A stretch of 64,000 nt of DNA from Balanoglossus misakiensis (GCA_040954595.2 CM082588.2:7006001-7070000); one strand, 5' to 3'. Shown: positions 38,690-48,792, counted from the stretch's first letter. Made by a program: numbers and translations. Notes: generated by a model not told the origin, from the sequence alone.

Positions 38690-39130
38690 AGTTTGTAATG
38701 AACCCTGGAGATTATAATCTCTGATGAAATTAAGCTACGAAACATAAGGTCTTAAATTTCTCTGTTTGAAACCTATTTTACCGATGAAGATCCTGGTGAA
38801 ATTAAGCTTCAAAACATAAGGTCTGTTCTTTGTTCGAGGCTGCGTTGGAGACAGTTTTGCCTGAAGAAAAGTGCATTTGCCTGATCACTTAATGTTCTTA
38901 GCCAAGAATCAAAGCATATTATACCTGCCATCTGCTCACACAGCATGGTAACGTATGTAAAGCACCTTACGATAATTAAGTCTTTGCAAATTTATTACAG
39001 TCAGACTGTTTTAGATTTTGAGAAAATGACTTTTATTGTTATTTAATCTTACATATGCCATGAATTATATCTATGTGGAAAATATGGCGGAAAAAACAAA
39101 CTTTTTTTTTATCACTGTATGAAAGAAAAG
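38690..39130. other. Intergenic, no recognised feature
   Basis: Upstream of the lectin promoter and before the left edge of the duplication. A short imperfect repeat (GAAATTAAGCTWCRAAACATAAGGTCT) occurs twice near 38730 and 38800. Nothing else seen. Confidence 0.4.
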
Positions 39131-40644
39131 TCAACAATTTCGCCATAGATCACCCTGAATGTTTTACCACTATATAGAAGAAGTTCACATTTAGTGTTTG
39201 TTGTCCTAACTGGACATCTTGAATAACATGAAAGTTTCTATGCAAATAATTGCAATACAATAAACATGACAAAAGAAATAAGACAACACAACCTGCACCA
39301 AACCTCAAAATGAACCAATCACATCGAGATATTTACTCTGAAAACCAATCATATCAAACTGTTGCCAAAACAGGCAATCAACAAATTGGTACTGTGACAC
39401 TATAGTTTACACCACAAGAAAACTGCTGATGGTAGCTATGATGTGTCACACAGAAAACTCAATATGTCACACATCACATTCTTTAGTTATCCAAAATGTT
39501 CAAATACAAGTAGTATGGTACAATGGGCATGACTGATCAAATACTTTACACTTGTGTCATTATCTTTCCAAACTTGAAAATTCCAATTACCGCCAGCCAT
39601 CGAAATACACTCACTGAATTGTAAACCACCGATTGTTCGTTGGTCTACAGCATGTGGAAAGATAAATGTACAACATGGCAATGAACAGTAAGGGCTTACA
39701 AGAAGAGTATGTGAATCTGCAGAGGGCGCTATTTTCTCCTGTACCCAAACTCAACAAGAGTAGACACAGCTTTCCTTACAAATGAGTTGTGGTACCTTTT
39801 GTCATCTCTTGGTTCTTAAGTTACATTTTGCTAAAAAAATTCCCTTCGCAAAATGAGGGGTTTTTTTTCAAATTAAAGTATGAACATTTTTTGCAATGTT
39901 TAAACAAAAGCTTACAAAAACGACAACAAAAGTTGAACACATTCTACAACTGAACTGATACAAGAGAAAACTATCTCCATACATTGGTGAAATAAATCCA
40001 AAAGTAATGAATAGTGCAAACACAAAAACTAATTCAAATTCATCTACTGTAGAGCACACACGTGGTTATATGACACACAATGTATATATCCACACACACA
40101 ATATTTACTGTGTTATAGGGAAAGCCAAATAACAAACTGTAAATAATATATAGAACGCTTGGAAATATTGACAGCTAGAATTGCCGGTTTCCATGACAAC
40201 TCCGAAACATTGCTAACAGTCAGAATAAACATTTCAGGAAATATTTCTAAAATAAGACTTTTCACTGCAGTGTATGAAATTGGTTGAAAAGGGACGTAAG
40301 CAACCACAAGATCGTTACAATAAATTCTTAAAACACACGGTAATGACACATCCCTCCATTGTTGATTCAAAATGATGTATGCTCACAAATTTGACTGACC
40401 AAGCCACTTTCCCCAGCTATACTCAAAGCCACACATGAACGTGTACATTATTGTGAACTTTCAACCTTTGAAGGGTGGGTTTCAGTTGATTGGAACCTAC
40501 AAAATTCATGACACACATATTATTACTATGGACAAAAAATATTAGACAAAATTACTGACAACATTCATTTTGCAGGAGGCCTGTGGTTGGTTAACATGCT
40601 TGAGGCTCCTAGGAAATCGTTGTTTTTTGGGGATCCCTAGATTA

Positions 40645-40650
40645 TTTATT
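40645..40650 (-). promoter_or_regulatory. Polyadenylation signal AATAAA, gene A
   Basis: Canonical AATAAA on the minus strand about 50 bases after the stop codon at 40699. It is conserved at the matching place in copy B. Confidence 0.6.
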
Positions 40651-40698
40651 TCGTCACTTTCTAATTAGTAATTTCATTACTGCTGATTACAAGTTAAA

Positions 40699-41901
40699 TT
40701 AGTTTTTTTCCTGTTCAGATAACATTGCTTTGTACTCCTGTGCCCACTTGCCCCAGACATACTCCTGACCACAGGCTTCTGTTATGTTTAGGTATTTCAG
40801 TGCATTGGCAGAGTCATCTTGTTCTTGGTAAGCGTCGGCAAGATGATAACATGCCCATAGTATGTAATGTGGGTCAGAGAGGGTGGTGATCAGATGGGTA
40901 CATATTTCACATGCATCACTGTACTGTTTCAAGTATATGAGGGCAACGGCCTTCGCGAGAGAAGCAGAGGGATACAAACCACCTGCATATGCAACTGCTT
41001 TGTCGAAACACTCTATGGCTTTTAACAGGCACTGGCGATTGCTTTCTATCGGATTGTGTCGGTATTTGTTCACGTATGTGGCTCCTAGGTTCCTCGCGAA
41101 ATATGGATTGTCTGGATCTTGTGCCGCAGCATTGTGAATAACTCGCAGTGCTTTTTCGAAGTCTCCAACATTTCTGTGGCAGTAATAAAGACGTGCAGAC
41201 TCCACCGTGAAATGGGATAAAGGGGTTAATTCGAGTGCTTTCTGAATGAGTTGACCTGCTTCTTCATAGCGACCTTCATTGAGTGACAGCTCACTTAAAA
41301 GTGCCAAAGCATAGCTGTGATGGGCATTTTTCTTAAGAACTCTCTCAAGCAAATTTCTTTCTTGTGCCATTATTTGTAAAGCTTCCTTACATTTTGAATT
41401 TCCATAGACACGATTATCTTTTCGTGAAAGAATGAATGCTTGCCAAAACAGCCAATCTGTTTGTTCTGGAAGTTCTACTGAAGCACGATCAAAGCTATCA
41501 ACTCCCTCATCACACGTTTTCTTGATAAAATAAGCAAGAGAGACACCCTTGTGAGCATATACATACGCTTTCTGTTTCCCTGACAATTTATCAAGTGACA
41601 AAGTTTCTATCAACTTTAGCGTTTCATCAACTCTCTCCATCTCACCCGACATGAAATGAACCCATGCTTTATCTGCAAGAAGAACCAACTTATCACCAAG
41701 TGGACCATCGTCGTCACCATCACAGCTGTCGAGTTCTTTCTGGTTGTCGGTGAGGGCGTCATCAAACCACTTCAAAGCGGCACTTGGATCTCTCTTGTCT
41801 TCTGATCTCAGTTTGGACATGTACAGGTAACCTTTCATGGCTTTAAGGGAAACTGGAGAGAACTCCTGGTTGTGATATTTAAGGGTGTTGTCCAATTTGC
41901 A
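40699..41901 (-). CDS. Gene A exon 8: IFIT-like TPR solenoid
   Basis: 400 codons plus stop, entered at TTCTTACAG in phase 0. The first helix pair (MKGYLYMSKLRSEDKRD, then SAALKWFDDAL) matches the first IFIT TPR. Clear TPR units follow: YALALLSELSLNEGRYEEAG, VGDFEKALRVIHNAAAQDP, CLLKAIECFDKAV, LKQYSDACEICTHLI and QEQDDSANALKYLNI. The length is close to that of a whole vertebrate IFIT (about 470 residues) once exon 7 is added. The exon differs from its copy B partner at about 70 of 398 residues by hand count, far more than any other exon. Confidence 0.75.
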   Translation of the reverse strand, partial: CKLDNTLKYHNQEFSPVSLKAMKGYLYMSKLRSEDKRDPSAALKWFDDALTDNQKELDSCDGDDDGPLGDKLVLLADKAWVHFMSGEMERVDETLKLIETLSLDKLSGKQKAYVYAHKGVSLAYFIKKTCDEGVDSFDRASVELPEQTDWLFWQAFILSRKDNRVYGNSKCKEALQIMAQERNLLERVLKKNAHHSYALALLSELSLNEGRYEEAGQLIQKALELTPLSHFTVESARLYYCHRNVGDFEKALRVIHNAAAQDPDNPYFARNLGATYVNKYRHNPIESNRQCLLKAIECFDKAVAYAGGLYPSASLAKAVALIYLKQYSDACEICTHLITTLSDPHYILWACYHLADAYQEQDDSANALKYLNITEACGQEYVWGKWAQEYKAMLSEQEKN

Positions 41902-44900
41902 CTGTAAGAACTACAGTACATGGAAAGGCATGTTATATTGTCACGTGCAAACCTCGGGTCTCAGGCTCATTAACTCACATAATATAAGAGCTTCAACTGA
42001 CATAAACATTCGACAAATAACATTTTACACTTTAAATGATGTGAAAATATAGAAATAATGAATGACGCCCTGACCATTAACGTTTGTTTATGGGCAAGGG
42101 CGAGGGGAAAGCCAAAAATTCATGGGCAAGGCTTTTTTTCGAGCCCGAGCCCATAAACAAACGTTAATGGTCAGGGCGGAGTCGGTCATTTCCATTATAT
42201 TGCCAACGAACTCAAGAAAACCGTCAAAATTTATGAAAATGTCCCACGCAAAAGACTAGGGGCCTGTAACTTGTGTTACGCAAAATGTTGTATTCACTGA
42301 ACTGTTTGCTAAAATTATTATTCAGATTTTATACGGGCATGTAAACAAACCATTACTGAGTATTTGTGGTCAGTGACGTCATTCATCTTGACCAATTAAA
42401 ATGCAGCGCACAGGCCATGGTAATATAATTAGGTATTCAGGATGTTTCTTTTCGCGTTTCAATTAACTTTAGGGGATAACTTATTATCCTCAATGGAATA
42501 GTTGTTAAACATTTTCTTAATTTTATGATATTCCAACCAACACAGATGTAATGAAACGCTATTTATTATAAACTTCCAAAAAACATCAATGAAAGTCCTC
42601 ACCTCAAAACTATGGTCACAAAATTCTTCTAGTTTCCAGGTAAAGTGGCAGGGAAACCTCTGCAGTATTTCTTCATAGGACTTTGCTGTATCCTTCAATC
42701 CCGTTATGTGTGTAACTGAAAATTCTATTGAATAGTAAAAACAAAGTTTGGAATTTAAACTGATTTCACGATTTTAATTTTAAATTGAGATTGGTCTATT
42801 GAAATTAGCTTTTATTTATTATGGTATGCCTACATTTTATGAGAGAGTTGCGTTGTATCAAACAGTGAATGAAACAACATAAATATCTATCAGCGCAACA
42901 ACATAAATATCTATCAAAAGAAACTAAAACAACCAAAATAACGTCAATATTGAGTGATCTTGTTCGTTCAGTTTTTTGAAGCAATATTCCCGTGGGAAAA
43001 TCAGTTGAAAACTAATAATTGAGTTTAAAAATAAATATTCCAGACGATGTTAAAGGTATACCAGTCACCTATGGAAAATTAGCTATAGTTACCATGGCAA
43101 ATTGAGATCTAGCCAATCACAGATTTTCAGTGGGTGGCACATGGGAAAAAAGAGCGCCGTCATATGTTCTTTAGAACGATCAAATACCCCATTTCAGCCA
43201 TATATGGGCAATTGTGTAAATTGGACGTGACTGTATAATCATTTTGCAAAGATTGTCAATTGCAGGAAAGAAAGGGAAGATTTTGAGACCAAACTCTTAA
43301 ATTTGCTTTTGCTCCTAGACCCAACAAATCTGTAAAAGAAATTAAATTCAGCCTTTCAGGGTCATGTATACTTTCATAATCGAAGTTGTTAGGGGCAGAT
43401 TCTTTTTTTTCATTAGGAGCAGATGATATAACTGATGCATGGATATGTTGCACATAACTACATTACCTTCGATGTTCTTGTCTACAGGTGGCGCAGTTGC
43501 AGTTTTCGTTTCCTTAAGTTCGTCGATAGTCTGAAGTAACTGCCGATTTTTGTCCATGGTCGTTTGATTTTCCTCTTTCAGTTTGATATTTATCATGGTT
43601 AGTTTCGAACTTTGGTTTTCACTGCTCTTCAGCATTTCCTTCAGACGCTGACTTGTCTGCTCACTTTCTTCACCAAGAACACGAATTCTTCCTTCACTTT
43701 CTCTCTTAAGAAGCGTATATTCCCTCTCCTTGGATTGTAGTATGTCTTGAATCTTCTTGTTTTCATTAAAGAGCGAAGTGATGACGGAGAGATAGTTGTC
43801 TGTCGAGATTGGTTCCAAGACACGAGCAGCTCCTTCTTTTGAAATAGATTCCGCCAGAATCTTGTCCGATTCTTTGGTGCCAGTTTTCAAGATGTTGACG
43901 CCACTTTGATTGACCAATCTCTTCATTTCTGATGAAAATGTGATTCAATATTGTTAGCAAAATGTTATATATGATCGATACAATGTAACCCCCTTTGCAA
44001 TTGGGTCGGAGGCAATAGAATGCAAATAAATGGGCACTATCTATTTTAGTTTATGCTCGATGTGCAAATCAATGGGAGAACAGTACAGACCTATCTTTAG
44101 AATCAAACTTCAACAAGCAGCCAACTAAAGAAAAACATTCCCTTAATAAAACAAATTTCAGCAGCAAGCTTATTTGTTTTGATTGATTGAATAGAGTATT
44201 GTTTGACCAACTTCCATGCCTAAATGTTTGTGAACACTAACCTTCTCTATCATATCTGAATGTCTCTCCCTCTTGTAAAGTGATCGAAGACAACTGTTGG
44301 CTATCCAAAACCAAACACCGTCTGATTCCAAGGACACCAAGAACTTCTGGCCGTTCATCCAACAACGAAGACAGCTGTAGAGGGCGCTGTATTTTTATCA
44401 ACAGTACGATTGGTGTCTGTGTGTCTCCCACATCAACATCTATCTCAGCTTCCAAAGTGCCGGAACCACCAAGTAGTTTTGATAAACCGATTCTGTTTTG
44501 GCGTGTGGCATAGACATGTCGATCAACCTCCAAGGCAACCATTGCACTATTGTCATCTGCAGGTACAAAGATCGATAATAGGCAAAATAAATTGTATGTA
44601 TTCTCATTAAAATGAGCACATGTTTTACTGAATAGTGGAGTATACTTTTTATGCAAACATTTCAAACAAATGGATTATCAGCTGGAAACATAAGAACCTA
44701 TGGAGGCGTTCAAAATATCACAATATGTCATATCATATCTGTAAGCACTTGCCTGGTTCAATCAGAATATCTTCAAGTTCTGAACACTTCTCTCCACATA
44801 TTTCACAGATGTCAGCCGATTTCACTTCCGGGACAAAACCTACAAAGATATACGTCAACGTCATGAGATGTTTTATTTACTACATCTCCTATTTACAAGT

Positions 44901-47643
44901 CGGACAAGTATTTTGTGATGGTGAGAAAGTCATTATCGGGCATTGTAAATACGTGTTTGATAAGAAATTTAAGGCAAAATAAAAAAATGTGCTGTTTCAC
45001 TCTCCGTCGACCTACCCTACTTTTAGCCCGCCGACCCAAAACTTTTTAGAGCTTTGTATTAAACCGGAAGTAAAAATAACGATGTCAAATATACAAAATT
45101 TGTGAAAATTGCGAGAATCTCGCAAGAACTACGACTGCCAAAGATATAAAAAAATTGCAATAAAAAATTTCCCTAGTTACCTACCCTATTTTTGAAAACC
45201 ATGTAATCGGAACAGCACATATTTTTTTCATTTGGCCTAGCTATTAAAGTTGAGTACAAATGACTGCTCTGAAATCAGCTTACCTTCGTTCATGTACTTC
45301 AATTCTGCTCGACACCGTCTATATCGCCACACCTCTATGGTTGTCTTAAGGGGAACATCTGATACATTCAATCTATGAAGCATAGATTCTTTGACGATAT
45401 CAGCCTTGAATAGTTCCCCCAATCTCCCTTGTCTGTAGTCACTCCATAATTTCTCCAACGCCTCTGATGTCTGACATGCCAACACAACACACAGACACCC
45501 TTGCTTGATTTCCTGAATTGTGATTCCACCAACACTGTTCAGATACTCTTTCACCTTTGGGAAATCGTCTTCAGATTTGATGCTGTAAATTTCTCTTTCT
45601 ATGCGTTCAGCCTGATCTGCAGTCAAGTTGGCATTGTCGACGTAAATATGAATCTCGATATCCCCTGAAATAAAGTTTATCAATATTAATACATTGGCGT
45701 GAAATAATTTAACTTCAGCCTGAACTGCCATGTATTAAACATGCAAGGGATAAATCCACCATCTTTAAAATCTGTTGACCGCATTTAAATCTCAGGGCAG
45801 TTGAAAACCACTTTTGTTCGAAACATCCCATATACTAGTATTTAGATGGAGAAATCCATACATTGTATCGCGAGTGTGCTTACGTAATGAATATTTTACC
45901 TCGAGTTGTTCTGAAGGTATGTGTGTAAGTTTGTCCACCACCAGAAGCTTGTCCGTCGCTGTGGTCATCGTTACCATCTCCACTTTCAAACCCGTTGCCC
46001 GGTGGAAGATTTTCAGCCTGTCCTCCTGCGCTGTTGCCATTGGTGATCGAACTTCCTTGTTCCTGGACTGGGATTGTTTTCGGGTTGTCGACCCCTTGAA
46101 AGAGGGAAGAAAAAAGTGCAGGAATCTAAATGTCAACATCTTTTAATTTAGAATAATACATTTGTCAGTGTTTATTATGAAGCATGCAAATTTGATCTTA
46201 TATCTACATGTGTAACACTTGGTCGTGATGCAAGATAGTTCTGATTAATCATGCAAATTTTAGTCTTAAGTTGACCACACTTTATGTCAGTTTTTTAGTC
46301 CTTTCATTCATGATCAGTGAAAATCTTAATGACATGTAATATTTTCTTCTTGAAGACAGTCATTATCATTTACCTTTTGAGGATTCTTCCCCAGGGTCTT
46401 CACACTCTGCAGAACTAAGTGTAGAAGAATCCAGCAATTTCTTTTGTTGAACTGCAATGAAACCATCCTCTGCGGATTTATGAAGTGCTTTACTCAATTC
46501 TTGGGATGCGTGTTGAGCACGACCATATTTACACAGGATAGGCATGATGGTGTCTAACCATTTTTCACTTTCGCTATCGACATTTTGGCAGAGTCCAGTG
46601 TCACAAGACGGGACAGAGATGGCGGGGAAGTGTTCATCTATGAACGATGCAAGGCCTGATTGCTTTGGTTGTATTGTGGGCACACCGGCAGCACAAGACA
46701 TAAGACCGATCACACCAAATGGATCACCTTTAGTTGTGAATATTACCACGAGGTCACACTGCATCAGATCTTTCTTTAAGTGGTCCATCGATGCCTTGTT
46801 TGGATATAGCCGAATATTCAACAGGTGTGACGCGGCCATCTTCTCCAGTTTCTGCTGAAACATTTTGCATGGTGTTGATGTTACAAGTCCCCGGAATTTC
46901 CACTTAGTCTTTTTATCGTAATAGTTAAAATGGTGAGCAACTTTTCCCATGCTACGTGCTGCTGCTTCGAATTCCTCCAGATCTTGCAGGCTTGATATTG
47001 TGTGTACAGACAGGACTTCTATTGTGTTCCCCAACTCTGAATTACTAGCTGGACGCTGACCAACACCCATCTTTGCCAAGGGAATGTACAGCTCATGCGC
47101 CACTTCTGAATTCAGAGAAACTTGAATCTTCCTCTTGTAGTCATCGCATACTGATGGACCAACTGACAAAATGGCGGAAGCCGCATTGATATATTCCATA
47201 ATTTCACCATCAAGGATTTCCAAATCGGAAGGCTCCAAGCTCATGTTGTCTATCATATCCGACAAAACTGGAACGAATCTCGGAATCCCAAGATCCTTTT
47301 GAATACACTTCGCAACATCGGCAGTTCCGTTCGTGCAAGCAGTGCCATATATTGTTGTAATCGGGAGACATTTCTTCAACTCGGGGAATCGGTCAAGGTG
47401 ACAAATTAACCAGTCCCTTTGCGGTTTCTGATTTCTCTTGACAGTTGGAAGAATCAACTCCACTCCATGTTTGCTCGCGTCCTCCACCTCTTCGTCTGTT
47501 GCTTCCAAAACCATGAAGGAGACTTTATTTTCTCTGACAGCAAGGTCTATCGCTATTTGTCTTTCAGTGATACATGTTGCTATGTTACGCCTTCTTGGCC
47601 ACCATTCTTCTCCAACAACCAATACACGATTACTGTGAGACAT
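40699..47643 (-). CDS. Gene A: GT-B-like / TRADD-N-like / coiled coil / IFIT-like TPR fusion, 1341 residues
   Basis: Eight coding exons on the minus strand: 46374-47643, 45900-46094, 45284-45664, 44753-44839, 44242-44556, 43467-43928, 42603-42715 and 40699-41901. They sum to 4026 bases, exactly in frame. Junctions 1 to 6 are phase 1 and the last is phase 0. Domain order by residue: GT-B glycosyltransferase-like (1-423), Gly/Asn linker (424-488), TRADD-N-like (489-615), Cys exon (616-644), unknown domain (645-749), coiled coil (750-903), IFIT entry motif (about 904-941), TPR solenoid (942-1341). TRADD-N-like domains act in protein-protein signalling, and vertebrate IFITs bind foreign or uncapped RNA. 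A cytosolic immune receptor or adaptor is inferred, as no signal peptide or membrane segment is seen. A 5' UTR intron is likely, since an acceptor (TTGTAG) lies one base before the ATG. The alternative is two genes split before exon 7, but phase continuity and the lack of a start codon there argue against that. Confidence 0.7.
42066..42178. mobile_element. Foldback element in gene A intron 7 (copy A only)
   Basis: Two perfect 30-base arms: one starts CGCCCTGACCATTAACGTTT, and its inverted partner begins GCCCATAAACAAACG and ends GGTCAGGGCG. A spacer of about 50 bases separates them. Missing at the matching place in copy B, so it entered after the duplication or was lost from B. Confidence 0.8.
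42603..42715 (-). CDS. Gene A exon 7: IFIT entry motif
   Basis: 113 bases, phase 1 in and phase 0 out. It reads VTHITGLKDTAKSYEEIL, QRFPCHFTWKL and EEFCDHSFE. The run CHFTWKL closely matches the CHFTWNL motif near the start of vertebrate IFIT proteins, just before their first TPR. This is my main reason for calling the next exon IFIT-like rather than a generic TPR. Confidence 0.7.
43052..43240. mobile_element. MITE family 3, copy in gene A intron 6
   Basis: Starts AAAGGTATACCAGTCACCTA and ends with TTGGACGTGACTGTATAA, an imperfect inverted terminal pair. The interior has AGCCAATCACAGATTTTCAG and AGTGGGTGGCAC. Shared in position with copy B. Confidence 0.75.
43467..43928 (-). CDS. Gene A exon 6: coiled coil
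   Basis: 154 codons, phase 1 to 1, from GEMKRLVNQSGVNILKTG to DKNIEG. The middle has clear heptads (KIQDILQSKEREYTLLKR, SEQTSQRLKEMLKSSENQ, INIKLKEENQTTMDKNRQ), so dimer or oligomer formation is likely. The donor GAAG/GTAATG is shared with copy B. In copy B the frame happens to stay open past the donor, but in copy A an 8-base insertion shifts it, which supports the splice. Confidence 0.68.
44242..44556 (-). CDS. Gene A exon 5: unrecognised domain
   Basis: 105 codons, phase 1 to 1. Alternating hydrophobic stretches (MVALEVDRHVYA, GTLEAEIDVDVGD, TPIVLLIKIQ, RRCLVLDSQQLSSITL) suggest a beta-rich fold. I do not recognise the family. About four residues differ from copy B, so it is constrained. 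Confidence 0.6.
44753..44839 (-). CDS. Gene A exon 4: short Cys exon with a GC-AG donor
   Basis: 29 codons, phase 1 to 1, reading FVPEVKSADICEICGEKC and then SELEDILIEP. C-x2-C-x3-C could bind a metal with a partner residue elsewhere, but a fourth ligand is not evident. The donor is CCAG followed by GCAAGT, the consensus of GC-AG introns, and is kept in copy B. Confidence 0.6.
44975..45240. mobile_element. MITE family 1, copy in gene A intron 3
   Basis: Same element as 1250-1502 but in opposite orientation. Ends near ATGTGCTGTTTCAC and GGAACAGCACATATTTTTTT form an imperfect inverted repeat. Present at the same place in copy B, so it entered before the duplication. Confidence 0.65.
45284..45664 (-). 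CDS. Gene A exon 3: TRADD-N-like domain
   Basis: 127 codons, phase 1 to 1. It begins GDIEIHIYVDNANLTADQ and has FPKVKEYLNSVGGITIQE, GCLCVVLACQTSEALEKLW and SDYRQGRL. This pattern is typical of the TRADD N-terminal-like domains found in many copies in amphioxus and other invertebrate immune-type proteins, usually next to death, NACHT/NB-ARC or TPR modules. The expected role is protein-protein contact in a signalling complex. Copy B differs at about 3 residues. Confidence 0.72.
45900..46094 (-). CDS. Gene A exon 2: Gly/Asn/Asp-rich linker
   Basis: 195 bases, phase 1 to 1, between a TTTCAAG acceptor and a GAG/GTAAAA donor. It reads GGVDNPKTIPVQEQGSS, then NGNSAGGQAENLPPGNG, then ESGDGNDDHSDGQASGGG. 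This looks like a flexible spacer between the GT-B-like and TRADD-N-like domains. A longer open frame over the same bases is in another frame and is not the exon. Confidence 0.65.
46374..47643 (-). CDS. Gene A exon 1: GT-B glycosyltransferase-like domain, probably inactive
   Basis: 423 codons. The N-terminal half starts NRVLVVGEEWWPRRRN and looks like the Rossmann entry of GT4-type enzymes (VLLV-x-EW...). ILSVGPSVCDDYKRKI matches the link between the two Rossmann halves. CDLVVIFTTKGDPFGVIG is the C-terminal nucleotide-sugar region. In active GT4 enzymes this region holds E-x7-E; here the first Glu is Asp (or shifted) and the second is Met (GLMSC). The same change is in copy B. I infer a pseudo-enzyme used for binding. 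The last ~45 residues are charged linker. The exon ends AAAG with a GTAAAT donor. Confidence 0.7.
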
Positions 47644-47660
47644 CCTACAAGATGAATATA

Positions 47661-48724
47661 CTACATGAATAAGATGCAAGATATGATTTTTCATTTTAGT
47701 GAACATAACACTGTTTTACACATTTTCTTGAACAATATGTGTTCATCCTACATGTAGTATGGTTGACATGTTTGTGTGTGTGGGCCTACATAGGTTGACT
47801 GTCACTGACACATATTTAATGTATACCAGAACACAGTGAAAACACCCCCTATTCTAATGGCAAAAGGGTCTAAAGCATTATGTATTTTTGGTTTGAACAT
47901 AATTTCGCTTCATTTGGTCACCCTCTCTTAGCAGGTCATTGACTGGGTCACTGGTTCTAGATTTATAGTCACTGGTTCTAGATTTATACGCAACATTAAA
48001 ATGGGGCAATCCATTAAGTCTTCTGTTTTACTTCCTTTACCACATATTTCATGATTTATATATTTTAAATCACACATTTTCTTATTTTTAAATTAAATTG
48101 GTTTTGTTACTTCACATGTTGAATTTATTAGTCCGAACACAGGATTGCTGATTCAAATTCATGATGGTTCATTTGAGGTCACCACCCCCTAAGCGACAAC
48201 GCGTCATAGAAAGAGGTCAGCGATATACACAAAGGGTTTCTCACTCAATTGTGGCATTCCAAAAGTGAAAGAACGCGAAGTGAAAAAGAAGTCAAACAAT
48301 CAACTGTCAAATAGTAAAGCATGCGAACATTAATGGTAGACTCAGGTCAAAGGTCATTAGTATTACACTGGTAGCATTGCTGGATATTCTGTCAATAAAT
48401 TCACAGTGTGTACAACAAAATTGACGTCAACAATTTTGATTCAAAAGGTCAACTGAGTTCAGACCAACCTCCCACAAACAGAACAAAACTGTGCATATCA
48501 TGTTATTGTTAATGACGAGGAAGTACAAAATTATATCACTTACTTCGAGTCTTAAACGACCTTAAACTTCTAATTCCACATTTCAAACTAGAGTAAACAA
48601 AATGACAGAGCACTAAGTGACCCAGTATACCATTACCTGTGAATGTTTTACCCAACCATTTGAAATTGTATTTTCTTGAAGTAAGTCGATACACATGGCA
48701 GCTACATTTTCTGTACTGAAATCA
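47661..48724. other. Spacer upstream of gene A
   Basis: Likely 5' UTR intron and promoter region of gene A. A 20-base segment (CACTGGTTCTAGATTTATA) is tandemly duplicated near 47950-47987. No coding exon recognised. Confidence 0.4.
48263..48285 (+). promoter_or_regulatory. Possible IRF-type element pair upstream of gene A
   Basis: Two exact AAGTGAAA motifs (48263-48270 and 48278-48285), 15 bases apart, about 620 bases upstream of the gene A start codon. They fit the AANNGAAA core bound by interferon regulatory factors in vertebrates. This is a short motif and could be chance. The region upstream of copy B is not homologous. Confidence 0.25.
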
Positions 48725-48792
48725 CAGCTGTTCCGCCGGGGGGAGGTGATATGTTAGTTTCCCCAATCCCCCCTCCCCGGCGGAACAGCTGC
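48725..48792. repeat. Short perfect inverted repeat (hairpin)
   Basis: Arms CAGCTGTTCCGCCGGGG and CCCCGGCGGAACAGCTG are separated by about 34 bases that are also partly complementary (GGGAGG / CCTCCC). Likely a small foldback element. It lies about 45 bases outside the larger palindrome that starts at 48836. Confidence 0.75.

Larger units (their letters stand above)
39131..47660. repeat. Segmental duplication, copy A (~8.5 kb)
   Basis: From the segment CAACAATTTCGCCATAGATC near 39131 to the splice acceptor before the start codon at 47643, this region matches 54433-62866 base for base with a few percent change and a few indels. Both copies are in the same orientation. The 3' flank (about 39131-40698) is included and holds no gene that I can see. 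Confidence 0.93.

Noticed and set aside
45792-46139. 115-residue minus-strand frame and 110-residue plus-strand frame
   Set aside because: The real exon 2 (45900-46094) uses another frame on the minus strand that joins in phase on both sides. These longer frames do not.
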